From the NCBI GenBank assembly GCA_947178175.1, contig CAMWXI010000004.1:1-41087 (forward strand): 41,087 nt of DNA, written 5' to 3'. Below the pieces are notes generated by a model, which made no database searches, was not told the origin of the DNA, and was given only the letters and a program-made list of their open reading frames with translations. The position numbers were made by a program, and so were the translations under genes. Shown one piece after another: positions 34,139 through 41,087 of this stretch. Numbering within the stretch: position 1 is the stretch's first letter; each line of letters starts with the position of its first letter. Origin of the DNA: an uncultured Porphyromonadaceae bacterium (GTDB taxonomy: Bacteria; Bacteroidota; Bacteroidia; Bacteroidales; Muribaculaceae).

Positions 34139-34888
34139 TTATTCTTGCACGGGCAGGATGAATTCTATTTCTTTGAAGGCGAAGGAGGAAATGGTGCCGT
34201 CTTCAAACTTCAGGGATATGGGACCGGAGGAGTCAACGTTGACGATTCGGGCATTTCTCTCTCTGTTTTCAGCTACGATGCGATAGGGATGGAAGTTTCC
34301 GTCCCCCCGATATAAATTAGCCATAAAAGAGGAATGGAGAGCTTCGCGACCGTCGGGTGTGGAAACCAACGGGAGAAGATTATCAAGTTCTTGGCAAAGT
34401 GTGGCTGTAATGTCCGGGATTGAGAATTCATGGCCGGCAATATCAGCCATTGAAACGGGATTCGGAGCGTTGCTTCTGAAAACTCTCTGATTGATATTAA
34501 GGCCGGCACCGGCAATGGTGCGGTCAATGGATTCAGGATTGCTTATGGCATGGTCTATAAGTATTCCACAGATTTTTTTGTGCCCGACGTAGATATCGTT
34601 GGGCCATTTTATTTTTGCTAAAATGCCGTAACGGCTGAGAGTGTTCAGGATAGCAAGCGAGAGAGCTTCGCTGATGGCAAATTGCAGACGCGGGGGGAGA
34701 TTCTGGGGATAGTGAAGGAAACTGAAAGTAAGGTTTTTATCTGGTTCGGCTTCCCAGGAATTTCCGCGTTGGCCCCGTCCTGCAGTCTGTGCGCGTGCGA
34801 TTATGAGAGTGTCAGGCTCAATTTCAGAAACGTTGTTTTTCAGCCAGGTATGGGTTGACTCAAGTTCGGTGTATATCTTAGTTTTCAT
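34139..34888 (-). CDS. birA: biotin-[acetyl-CoA-carboxylase] ligase
   Basis: 249 residues without the DNA-binding domain of the E. coli repressor-ligase, so a class I enzyme. The biotin/ATP-binding motif GRGQRGNSW starts at 37, KWPND is at 94-98 and KKICGIL with the catalytic-type Lys at 104-110. It attaches biotin to carboxylase carrier proteins. The start overlaps the tsaE stop as ATGA (34885-34888). Confidence 0.94.
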   Translation of the reverse strand: MKTKIYTELESTHTWLKNNVSEIEPDTLIIARAQTAGRGQRGNSWEAEPDKNLTFSFLHYPQNLPPRLQFAISEALSLAILNTLSRYGILAKIKWPNDIYVGHKKICGILIDHAISNPESIDRTIAGAGLNINQRVFRSNAPNPVSMADIAGHEFSIPDITATLCQELDNLLPLVSTPDGREALHSSFMANLYRGDGNFHPYRIVAENRERNARIVNVDSSGPISLKFEDGTISSFAFKEIEFILPVQE

Positions 34889-35304
34889 GGCATGAAAGAA
34901 ACGGTTCGGGAGCCGTCAGGCTCTTCATGGATATTGACTTCGAGAGTGTCTTCCGGGAGCAGAGGAGCGATGATGTCGGGCCATTCTATAAGGCATAGAT
35001 TGCCGGAATAAAGGTAGTCCTCCGTGCCCATATCCATAGCCTCTTCAAGTTCCTCAAGACGATAGCAGTCAAAATGGAATATTTTCCTGTCGGAATTCTT
35101 AATACTGTATTCGTTGACAATAGCGAAGGTAGGACTTGAGGGTTCGTCTTCTATTCCGGCCTGACGACAGATTTCGGAAATGAAGGTTGTTTTTCCTACA
35201 CCCATTCCGGCAGAAAAGGTGATGACTTTATGACTGCCTATTTTCTTAAGAAACGTGCGTGCCGCTTCCGGGATGTCCGAGAGGGAGTTTATTCTGATTT
35301 CCAT
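34885..35304 (-). CDS. tsaE: tRNA t6A-modification ATPase TsaE
   Basis: 139 residues with Walker A GMGVGKTT at 33-40, the TsaE-type SSPTFAIVNEY near 57-67 and HFDCYRLEE near 77-85. It powers threonylcarbamoyladenosine formation at tRNA position 37, together with TsaB and TsaD. Cytoplasmic. Third gene of a four-gene minus-strand operon and coupled to birA. Confidence 0.95.
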   Translation of the reverse strand: MEIRINSLSDIPEAARTFLKKIGSHKVITFSAGMGVGKTTFISEICRQAGIEDEPSSPTFAIVNEYSIKNSDRKIFHFDCYRLEELEEAMDMGTEDYLYSGNLCLIEWPDIIAPLLPEDTLEVNIHEEPDGSRTVSFMP

Positions 35305-35321
35305 AACAGGAACATGAAGTA

Positions 35322-36092
35322 TTAAAGGAAACGTTTGTGTTTAAAGTAGAAATACAGGAGAGCTTTGGCATGAAGCCTTGATTGGCGGGAAAACGGTCTC
35401 TTACGGCTTGAACGTTGCCAGTCGTGGATGATGGAGAGAGAGGGGAGATAGTCAACAGTAAAGCCGGCTTTACGCATGCGGATGCAGAAGTCAGCGTCTT
35501 CCGGCCCGAAAAATATCTCCGGGTCTAACATGCCGACGTGTGAGAGGGAATTGCGTGAAATCATCTGGCAAGCTCCTATGAGATAGAAGGGATGGAGCGC
35601 TTGCATGGCTTCGCGTTCGGAGGGTGATGTTTTGGAGGAAAAGAGGTGCCTGATTTTCTGGAGAATACCCGGGAACGGTTTGGCGGAATTTTGCAACGTG
35701 CCGTCGGGGGCAATGAGAGATGGAGCCGCTAATCCACATTCCGGTGACTGCTTCATGTGGGATATCAGTCCTTCGATGGCTTCTGCCGAAGGAATGGTGT
35801 CGTTGTCGAGAATCAGTATATATTCCCCTTTACATTTCTGAAGACCGAGGTTGCGTCCTCTTGCCACTCCCACATTCTCCGGAGAGGAGATAAGGGTGAA
35901 CATGTTGCCCCAGCCGGAAGTCAGAGCGGAGATTGCCGGATATGAAGCATCGTCCGACCCATTATCAATCATCACGACTTCCCAGGGCTCCAATGAGAGT
36001 GCTTTTCCACGAATCAGAGGGTCAATCGCGTTGAACAGCCGAAGAGTCACTTCCGGCTGACTGCAGGTCAGAACTATGATAGAGAGCTGCAT
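35322..36092 (-). CDS. family 2 glycosyltransferase
   Basis: 256 residues. LSIIVLTCSQP at the N-terminus, MIDNGSDD near 41-48, ILILDNDT with the DxD at 96-98, a GACQMISR acceptor-site segment and FGPEDADFCIRMRKAGF near 190-205, together a classical GT2 (rhamnosyltransferase-like) pattern. No membrane span. Seven bases after the radical SAM gene and in the same operon, which suggests a joint role in making a glycan or glycolipid. Donor unknown. Confidence 0.87.
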   Translation of the reverse strand: MQLSIIVLTCSQPEVTLRLFNAIDPLIRGKALSLEPWEVVMIDNGSDDASYPAISALTSGWGNMFTLISSPENVGVARGRNLGLQKCKGEYILILDNDTIPSAEAIEGLISHMKQSPECGLAAPSLIAPDGTLQNSAKPFPGILQKIRHLFSSKTSPSEREAMQALHPFYLIGACQMISRNSLSHVGMLDPEIFFGPEDADFCIRMRKAGFTVDYLPSLSIIHDWQRSSRKRPFSRQSRLHAKALLYFYFKHKRFL

Positions 36093-36098
36093 GAATGA

Positions 36099-37559
36099 TT
36101 AATGGAATAGTTTGAGCTTTAATGCTTTGGCCGCGCTTATAAACTCGGTGAAGGAGGAGAAGCGTCGAATCTGTTTCCAGATAAAAGCAGGGTCAAGGAA
36201 AAAACTCAGATTGTTTTGGAAAAGAAGCTTTTCCATCTGTTTTGCCGAGAGATTGGGGAGATTGAGGATTGATTCATGCTGCACGTCGGTAGGACGGTAT
36301 TCATCACCCTTTATCCATCCGTTCTCCTTGCAGGTCTTGTAATATTCCGTGCCGGGGAAAGGAGACACGATGTTAAACATCACCTGGTCCACTTTCAGGC
36401 GTTTTGCTTCGCGGAAGGTCTGCCGCACGGTTGCAGTAGTCTCAAGCGGAGAACATCCGATGAGGATGTTCAGCTTAACGGGAACGTTATATTTCTTGAG
36501 GAGATTGACAGCGCGATAGATGTCGGCAGGAGTGATTCCCTTATTTATACTTTTCAGGATGTCGGCATCGAAGGATTCCACCCCGAGGTCAACATACATA
36601 CACCCGGATTCACCGAGCATGCGGGCTATGGGTTCGGTGATAGCGTCAACGCGCGCCTGGCAACCCCATTTCATGCCATGTCGGCGCAGCGGCTTGCAGA
36701 TTTCGGCGGTGCGGGTTTCATTCCAGATGAAATTGTCGTCCATAAATCCGATAGCCTTATAGCCTTGTGAAGCCAGAAGATTGATCTCTTCTGTCACATT
36801 TTCTACCGACCGAAATCCGATAGTCGGCTTGCGGTTGTTGTTGGCAGGGTCGGCTTTGAATTCAATTTCGCGGGCAAATGTCAGTGAAGATGGGACACAG
36901 TATTTGCATCCGTAGGGGCAATTGCGCGATGTGAACATCGTGGTGTAAGGGCCTGTCTTAAGTTTGGGATTATGATACACCTGATCTCCCAGAAGGTCTC
37001 TCGCAGGGAAGGGGAGCGCATCTAAATCCTTGATAAGAGGGCGCGGAGGGTTGGTGGTCACCTTGCCGTCGTTCAGAAATGTAAGCCCTTTTATTCCGGA
37101 AAGTGTTTCCTGGGTAGGGCGGGGATTCCCTGACAGTACTTTAAAGAATTCTACGGCAGTGGCTTCCGGTTCTCCACGGAGGATATAGACATTCCTGTCG
37201 GCAAGGCATTTATGAGGAAAGTAGGTTGGGCCCGGTCCACACATCACGATAGGGATTAGAGGATGACTCTTCCTGATGTCGGCAACTGCTCGGAGGTCAC
37301 TTTCTATCGATAGATTGACCATCCAGATGATATATGCATCGGAATCATCGTTTGCAATGAAGTTTCTGAAATCAGCAAACGAATGATTATGAAACACGAA
37401 ATCTTTGTAGGCAACATCATAACCCTCGTTACGCAACACGGCAGCCAGCGTAAGTTCATAGATATTAATCATGGGGTAGACAACACGGGTGCATCCGGCG
37501 GATCGTTCAGCCGGTTGCGGGTTGTCGTAACAGGGTGGAATAAGGAATGTAATCTTCAT
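36099..37559 (-). CDS. B12-binding-domain radical SAM protein
   Basis: 486 residues. The N-terminal half resembles a cobalamin-binding Rossmann domain (TFLIPPCYDNPQP, then PIVMCGPGPTYFP). The radical SAM domain has the cluster motif at Cys214, Cys218 and Cys221 (CPYGCKYC), followed by GFMDDNF and VDLGVESFD. Such B12-dependent enzymes often methylate or rearrange lipids, cofactors or natural products; the cobalamin-ligand His is not obvious, so cobalamin use is uncertain. First gene of the operon with GT2, tsaE and birA. Confidence 0.85.
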   Translation of the reverse strand: MKITFLIPPCYDNPQPAERSAGCTRVVYPMINIYELTLAAVLRNEGYDVAYKDFVFHNHSFADFRNFIANDDSDAYIIWMVNLSIESDLRAVADIRKSHPLIPIVMCGPGPTYFPHKCLADRNVYILRGEPEATAVEFFKVLSGNPRPTQETLSGIKGLTFLNDGKVTTNPPRPLIKDLDALPFPARDLLGDQVYHNPKLKTGPYTTMFTSRNCPYGCKYCVPSSLTFAREIEFKADPANNNRKPTIGFRSVENVTEEINLLASQGYKAIGFMDDNFIWNETRTAEICKPLRRHGMKWGCQARVDAITEPIARMLGESGCMYVDLGVESFDADILKSINKGITPADIYRAVNLLKKYNVPVKLNILIGCSPLETTATVRQTFREAKRLKVDQVMFNIVSPFPGTEYYKTCKENGWIKGDEYRPTDVQHESILNLPNLSAKQMEKLLFQNNLSFFLDPAFIWKQIRRFSSFTEFISAAKALKLKLFH

Positions 37560-37641
37560 ATTCGGATGTGTCTGAATGGTGGGAGAAAGGCACTTTCTTT
37601 AATGTTTTCTAATAAAATCAACGTAATCAAAATAAAAAAAT

Positions 37642-37649
37642 TATATTTG
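37642..37649 (+). promoter_or_regulatory. likely -7 element of the RNA methyltransferase gene
   Basis: TATATTTG matches TANNTTTG. The transcript would start near 37656, about 15 bases before the ATG, just ahead of the Shine-Dalgarno. No -33 TTTG at the right distance. Confidence 0.5.
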
Positions 37650-37658
37650 CAATATAGT

Positions 37659-37665
37659 AGGAGGG
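37659..37665 (+). promoter_or_regulatory. consensus Shine-Dalgarno deciding the methyltransferase start
   Basis: The sequence AGGAGGG ends six bases before ATG 37671. This fixes that ATG over longer in-frame options reaching back to 37383, and is notable because nearly every other gene here has an A-rich leader instead. Confidence 0.65.
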
Positions 37666-37670
37666 TCGTT

Positions 37671-38480
37671 ATGCAGATAATAGAAATAGAAGATATAAGA
37701 GATGAGAGGGTTCGGGAATACGCCGGCTTGACAGAGAGGGAATTGCGTAGAGGGGAGAAGGGATTCTCCGGATTGTTTATCGCAGAGAGCCCGAAGGTTA
37801 TACGTGTAGCGCTGGCGAGTGGTTGTCGGCCGGTGTCTTTCCTTTGTGAGAGAAAGCATATCGAGGGGGATGCGCGTGATATTCTAGAGAAGACGGATGT
37901 GCCTGTTTTCACAGGTGAACGCAAGGTTTTGGAAAAGCTGACCGGGTATGTCCTGACTCGAGGGGTTTTATGCGCTATGGAGCGTCCTGTTCTGCCTGAT
38001 GTCAGGGATTTGTGCAGGGATGCCCGTCGTGTGGCGGTCATAGACGGAGTGTGCGACACCACCAATATCGGAGCCATCTTCAGGTCTGCCGCCGCTTTGG
38101 GTATGGATGCGGTGTTGCTGACCGGGGGTAGTTGCGACCCTCTGAACAGAAGGTCGGTAAGAGTGTCTATGGGTTCGGTGTTTCTTGTGCCCTGGACGTG
38201 GATTGATAATCCTGTGGAGACACTCCGGGAGTTAGGGTTTGCAACAGCGGCAATGGCCTTGCGGGAGGATTCAGTCAATATAACCGATGAGAAATTGAAT
38301 GGAGAGAAACGCCTGGCAGTTATCTTGGGGACGGAAGGAGACGGCCTGAGCAATCATATTATCGAGGGGTGCGACTATACGGTTTGTATTCCGATGGCTC
38401 ATAATGTCGATTCATTAAATGTTGCTGCCGCCTCGGCAGTAGCATTCTTTCAGTTGTCGAAAAATAATGACCATCCTTGA
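37671..38480 (+). CDS. SpoU/TrmH-family RNA 2'-O-methyltransferase
   Basis: 269 residues from ATG 37671. An N-terminal substrate-binding-like part (FIAESPKVIRVAL) precedes the knotted SPOUT domain: DTTNIGAIFRSAAALG (motif 1), LGTEGDGLS (motif 2) and CIPMAHNVDSLNVAAASAV (motif 3), so SAM binding and the trefoil knot look intact. Methylates ribose in tRNA or rRNA; which nucleotide cannot be told. Its last 31 bases overlap the end of the leucine-rich-repeat gene on the other strand. Confidence 0.92.
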   Translation: MQIIEIEDIRDERVREYAGLTERELRRGEKGFSGLFIAESPKVIRVALASGCRPVSFLCERKHIEGDARDILEKTDVPVFTGERKVLEKLTGYVLTRGVLCAMERPVLPDVRDLCRDARRVAVIDGVCDTTNIGAIFRSAAALGMDAVLLTGGSCDPLNRRSVRVSMGSVFLVPWTWIDNPVETLRELGFATAAMALREDSVNITDEKLNGEKRLAVILGTEGDGLSNHIIEGCDYTVCIPMAHNVDSLNVAAASAVAFFQLSKNNDHP

Positions 38481-39223
38481 GCCGATTGATAATAAGGGAT
38501 GGCTGTCGGAGGGACTATGAGTCTGCATCTTTTGTAGGCTGTCGTGTCTGCAGGGGAAAAGATGAAGCTGTCGCAGTCAAAAGCCGGAGGTGTTTGTGAG
38601 GGCTGGGAGAGAAGGGTCATTGATGAACAACCGTTAAATATCAATTCTCCGAGCATGCGGCTGTTATTAGGCAGGCGTGCGGAAGTAAGCGACATGCAGT
38701 CGGCAAAGGCATAGCTCTCAATCTCAATTACGCTGTCCGGAATATAGATTTCCGATAGTGACAGGTCACGGCAGAAGGCGTTCAGTCCGATGTGGGTAAG
38801 GCCCTGAGGGAGAGCTACAGAGTCAAGAAGTTCGCAATATATGAAGGCAAAGGATTTGATGTCCTTAAGCTTTTTGGGCAGATTGATTCTTCTGAGGGAG
38901 GAACATTCGCGAAAAGTGCCTTCACGAATCTCTGTCACTCCCGTGGGGATAGAGATTTCGGAAAGGTTCTCGCATCCGGCAAAGGCATATTCACCGATGG
39001 ATGTGCATTTTGAATTTCGTGGGAATACTACATGCCTGAGAGATTTGCAGTCGAAGAAGGCGAAGGGTGGAATGTGTCTGATGTCAGCGGGAATGGTGAC
39101 AACTGTGTCTCCGGCTTTATAACCTATGGAGGATGCAAAAGAATGGTTTTGCAAAGGAGAAGGTTCAACGGAGGCGCTACACAAAAGAGTGAGAGGAATC
39201 AGAAGCAGTAATAAAAATCTCAT
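38450..39223 (-). CDS. BspA-type leucine-rich-repeat secreted protein
   Basis: 257 residues from ATG 39223; an in-frame TTG six bases further upstream is less likely. A Leu-rich signal peptide (about 1-20) is followed by five or six LRR_5/BspA-type repeats of about 23 residues (IGEYAFAGCENLSEISIP and similar), ending in a capping region with Cys. Surface LRR proteins of this type are linked to adhesion in Bacteroidetes. It has no sorting tail that I can see. The C-terminus overlaps the convergent methyltransferase gene. Confidence 0.85.
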   Translation of the reverse strand: MRFLLLLLIPLTLLCSASVEPSPLQNHSFASSIGYKAGDTVVTIPADIRHIPPFAFFDCKSLRHVVFPRNSKCTSIGEYAFAGCENLSEISIPTGVTEIREGTFRECSSLRRINLPKKLKDIKSFAFIYCELLDSVALPQGLTHIGLNAFCRDLSLSEIYIPDSVIEIESYAFADCMSLTSARLPNNSRMLGELIFNGCSSMTLLSQPSQTPPAFDCDSFIFSPADTTAYKRCRLIVPPTAIPYYQSAQGWSLFFDN

Positions 39224-39273
39224 GTTCAAAAATAGTTAAAAAAAGAGCGATTCAAAATAAAAAATAGGATAAA

Positions 39274-39305
39274 TTTGTGAGAAGATTAAAAAATAGTTAA
39301 CTTTG
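39274..39305 (+). promoter_or_regulatory. sigma-ABfr promoter of tRNA-Arg
   Basis: TTTG at 39274-39277 and TAACTTTG at 39298-39305, 20 bases apart: exact consensus. Transcription would start near 39312, about 7 bases before the tRNA. Confidence 0.82.
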
Positions 39306-39318
39306 CGGAACAAAAAGG

Positions 39319-39392
39319 GGTCTGGTAGCTCAGCTGGATAGAGCAACAGCCTTCTAAGCTGTGGGTCCTGGGTTCGAATCCCAGCCGGATCA
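39319..39392 (+). tRNA. tRNA-Arg (anticodon TCT)
   Basis: Complete cloverleaf: acceptor GGTCTGG/CCGGATC (two G-U pairs), D stem GCTC/GAGC, anticodon stem ACAGC/GCTGT with loop CTTCTAA (anticodon TCT), T stem CTGGG/CCCAG with TTCGAAT loop, discriminator A. 74 bases, no encoded CCA. Reads AGA codons. Confidence 0.95.
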
Positions 39393-39393
39393 C

Positions 39394-39422
39394 AAGAGGG
39401 TCAGTAACGACCCTCTTTTTTT
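39394..39422 (+). terminator. terminator of tRNA-Arg
   Basis: AAGAGGGTC (39394-39402) pairs with GACCCTCTT (39409-39417) around a six-base loop, followed by a run of T. A strong intrinsic terminator two bases after the tRNA. Confidence 0.9.
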
Positions 39423-39507
39423 ATATCCCTATCGCAACATATTGCCAAATATTGTAGTATATCATATTGATATTTAGATGGTTGAAAATTCGAATCAATG
39501 CTAAGAC

Positions 39508-39567
39508 GTGTCTCACCCTGAAAAAAGCTGACCCGTTTATGAGTCAACTTTTTTCAGGGCGAGACAC
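39508..39567. repeat. long imperfect inverted repeat between tRNA-Arg and ugd
   Basis: Two 25-base arms (39508-39532 and 39543-39567) are complementary at 23 positions around a 10-base loop. The arms contain CCCTGAAAAAAG and its complement CTTTTTTCAGGG. It lies in the 290-base gap between tRNA-Arg and ugd, not beside a gene end, so it may be a dispersed palindromic repeat or a terminator of unclear use. Confidence 0.65.
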
Positions 39568-39630
39568 CGGGTATGTCGGCAATGAGCTGAAGTCTATATA
39601 TGAGCTGATGAAGAAGTGAATAATTTTTTT

Positions 39631-39638
39631 TAAATTTG
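39631..39638 (+). promoter_or_regulatory. likely -7 element of ugd
   Basis: TAAATTTG preceded by a T-run. The transcript would start near 39645, about 39 bases before the ATG. No -33 TTTG at the usual spacing. Confidence 0.5.
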
Positions 39639-39683
39639 CACTCGAAGCGCTCATCTGAGTTCATCTTTTTTATCTCTGATTTT

Positions 39684-41018
39684 ATGAATGAGACAAATCT
39701 TGATAAACGATATGACATAGCAGTGGCCGGCACAGGATATGTCGGACTGAGTATCGCCACACTGCTCGCACAGCATAATCACGTCACGGCCGTAGATGTG
39801 GTGCCGGAAAAAGTGGAATTGATAAATAAGCGGCAATCACCCATCCAGGATGATTATATAGAGGAATACCTTCTGGAGAAGAATCTTGACCTTCGGGCCA
39901 CACTTGACGGAGCGGAAGCCTATAAGAATGCAGACTTTGTGGTCATAGCCGCACCCACCAATTATGACCCCGTGAAAAATTATTTCGACACTCACTGCAT
40001 TGAAGAGGTGATTGATCTTGTGCTGAGTGTGAACCCGGGGGCTGTAATGGTGATCAAATCCACTATTCCTGTAGGTTATTGCCGTTCACTCTATTCAGAA
40101 TATGAGAAACGGGGAGTAAAGAGATTAAATCTGCTGTTTTTCCCTGAATTTCTCAGAGAAAGCAAGGCTCTCTACGATAATCTCTATCCTTCGCGCATAA
40201 TAGCCGGAGTCCCCAAAATCATAGATAAACCGGAATTTTCAGATGAGAACAACGCCATCCTTAAGCTTACGGATATCGGGATGCTCGAGGAGAAAGCGGA
40301 GATATTCGCAGACCTGCTGAAGCAGGGAGCGATAAAAAAGGATATCCCCACAATTTTTATGGGATTGAAAGAGGCTGAGGCGGTGAAGCTGTTTGCCAAC
40401 ACTTATCTTGCCTTGCGCGTGAGCTATTTTAATGAACTTGACACTTACGCGGAGGTGAAAGGACTGGACTCCCGTTCAATAATTGAAGGAATAGGACTTG
40501 ATCCTCGCATCGGCACTCACTACAACAACCCCTCCTTCGGCTACGGGGGATATTGCCTCCCCAAGGATTCCAAGCAATTGCTCGCCAATTATGCGGATGT
40601 GCCTCAGAACATGATGTCGGCGATTGTCGAGAGCAACCGCACGCGTAAGGATTTCATAGCAGACCAGGTGTTGAAAAAGGCAGGATATTATGACTATACG
40701 GCTGCCAATACTTACGGCACACGAAAAGAGGAAGAGTGTGTGATAGGAGTCTACCGCCTGACGATGAAGTCAAATTCCGACAATTTCCGGCAGTCGTCGA
40801 TTCAGGGAGTCATGAAGCGCATCAAGGCCAAAGGGGCGACCGTCATAATCTATGAGCCAACCCTGGAAGACGGCACGACATTCTTCGGGAGCCGTGTGGT
40901 GAATAATCTGGAAGACTTCAAGCGGAAGAGCCGTGCGATAATCGCCAACCGAACCTCGGAGGAGCTTCAGGACGTTAAGGAGAAGGTCTATACACGCGAC
41001 ATCTTCAATCAGGATTAA
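39684..41018 (+). CDS. ugd: UDP-glucose 6-dehydrogenase
   Basis: 444 residues from ATG 39684; a TTG at 39636 lies inside the predicted -7 box and is rejected. The NAD motif GTGYVGLS is near 15-22, KSTIPVG near 127-133, FPEFLRES near 154-161, and the catalytic Cys291 sits in GGYCLPKDS, with [15 protein letters not shown] as the dimer helix. It oxidises UDP-glucose to UDP-glucuronate (a related UDP-sugar cannot be excluded), a precursor of capsule and surface glycans. Cytoplasmic. The 69 bases after the stop hold no visible feature. Confidence 0.92.
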   Translation: MNETNLDKRYDIAVAGTGYVGLSIATLLAQHNHVTAVDVVPEKVELINKRQSPIQDDYIEEYLLEKNLDLRATLDGAEAYKNADFVVIAAPTNYDPVKNYFDTHCIEEVIDLVLSVNPGAVMVIKSTIPVGYCRSLYSEYEKRGVKRLNLLFFPEFLRESKALYDNLYPSRIIAGVPKIIDKPEFSDENNAILKLTDIGMLEEKAEIFADLLKQGAIKKDIPTIFMGLKEAEAVKLFANTYLALRVSYFNELDTYAEVKGLDSRSIIEGIGLDPRIGTHYNNPSFGYGGYCLPKDSKQLLANYADVPQNMMSAIVESNRTRKDFIADQVLKKAGYYDYTAANTYGTRKEEECVIGVYRLTMKSNSDNFRQSSIQGVMKRIKAKGATVIIYEPTLEDGTTFFGSRVVNNLEDFKRKSRAIIANRTSEELQDVKEKVYTRDIFNQD

Positions 41019-41087
41019 GACTCCTTTCCACAAAAAAATGTTAATGCAAGGGCGGCGTATTTTCGAGGGATTTTCGCAAGTCGAAGA

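Noticed and set aside
37383-37670. N-terminal extension of the RNA methyltransferase
   Set aside because: It would overlap the divergent radical SAM gene and encode a non-family sequence; ATG 37671 has a consensus Shine-Dalgarno and begins the family-like part.
39227-39234. TATTTTTG on the minus strand as promoter of the LRR gene
   Set aside because: The implied transcription start (about 39220) would fall inside the coding region, just past the ATG.
39319-39683. Phage or island attachment site next to tRNA-Arg
   Set aside because: No repeat of the tRNA 3' end, no integrase and no mobile genes follow within the window.

Overview
The window reads as chromosomal DNA of a gut-type Bacteroidales bacterium, most likely close to Muribaculaceae. 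The grounds are several exact TTTG-N20-TANNTTTG promoters (the Bacteroidetes sigma-ABfr consensus), A-rich translation starts with almost no Shine-Dalgarno sequences, a carboxynorspermidine-type saccharopine dehydrogenase, LpxB (outer membrane), a secreted protein with a C-terminal type IX-like sorting tail, and tRNA genes without an encoded CCA. The family placement is inference; no marker gene here proves it.

Region 1 (6-15448) is the most unusual part. Ten co-directional genes with gaps of only 6-33 bases form one long operon whose promoter lies before the window. In order: a SrfB-like actin/Hsp70-fold ATPase; a SrfC-like P-loop GTPase with a very large insertion; a membrane-anchored subtilisin-like (S8) protease with an intact Asp/His/Ser triad; a multi-pass membrane protein with a long helical loop; a second, different GTPase with a helical-repeat N-terminus; three single-span proteins of unknown family anchored centrally, N-terminally and C-terminally; a small DUF1294-like membrane protein; and a membrane-anchored DUF2135/YfaP-like beta domain. 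Together they look like a membrane-spanning, NTP-driven machine with a protease. This is the best candidate for an undescribed system.

Region 2 (15485-21943) holds a YeiH-type exporter with a textbook promoter, a degenerate UbiA-like membrane protein followed by nudC, a SemiSWEET sugar transporter on the minus strand, an M24 peptidase overlapping cca (CCA-adding enzyme) by ATGA, and tRNA-Pro(CGG) on the minus strand.

Region 3 (21959-32291) has a secreted minus-strand protein, pckA (gluconeogenic PEP carboxykinase), a 36-bp perfect palindrome, lpxB, a lipoprotein with a beta-helix-like body followed by a family 2 glycosyltransferase, a strong bidirectional terminator, then a minus-strand pair: carboxynorspermidine dehydrogenase and a secreted GH31 glucosidase.

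Region 4 (32353-41018) has a flippase-like (YbhN/LPG-synthase TM) protein overlapping a small membrane protein; a minus-strand operon of B12-binding radical SAM enzyme, glycosyltransferase, tsaE and birA; a SpoU-family RNA methyltransferase with a rare consensus Shine-Dalgarno, overlapping tail-to-tail with a BspA-type leucine-rich-repeat protein; tRNA-Arg(TCT) with its own promoter and terminator; and ugd (UDP-glucose 6-dehydrogenase). No CRISPR array, insertion sequence, integrase or rRNA is visible.
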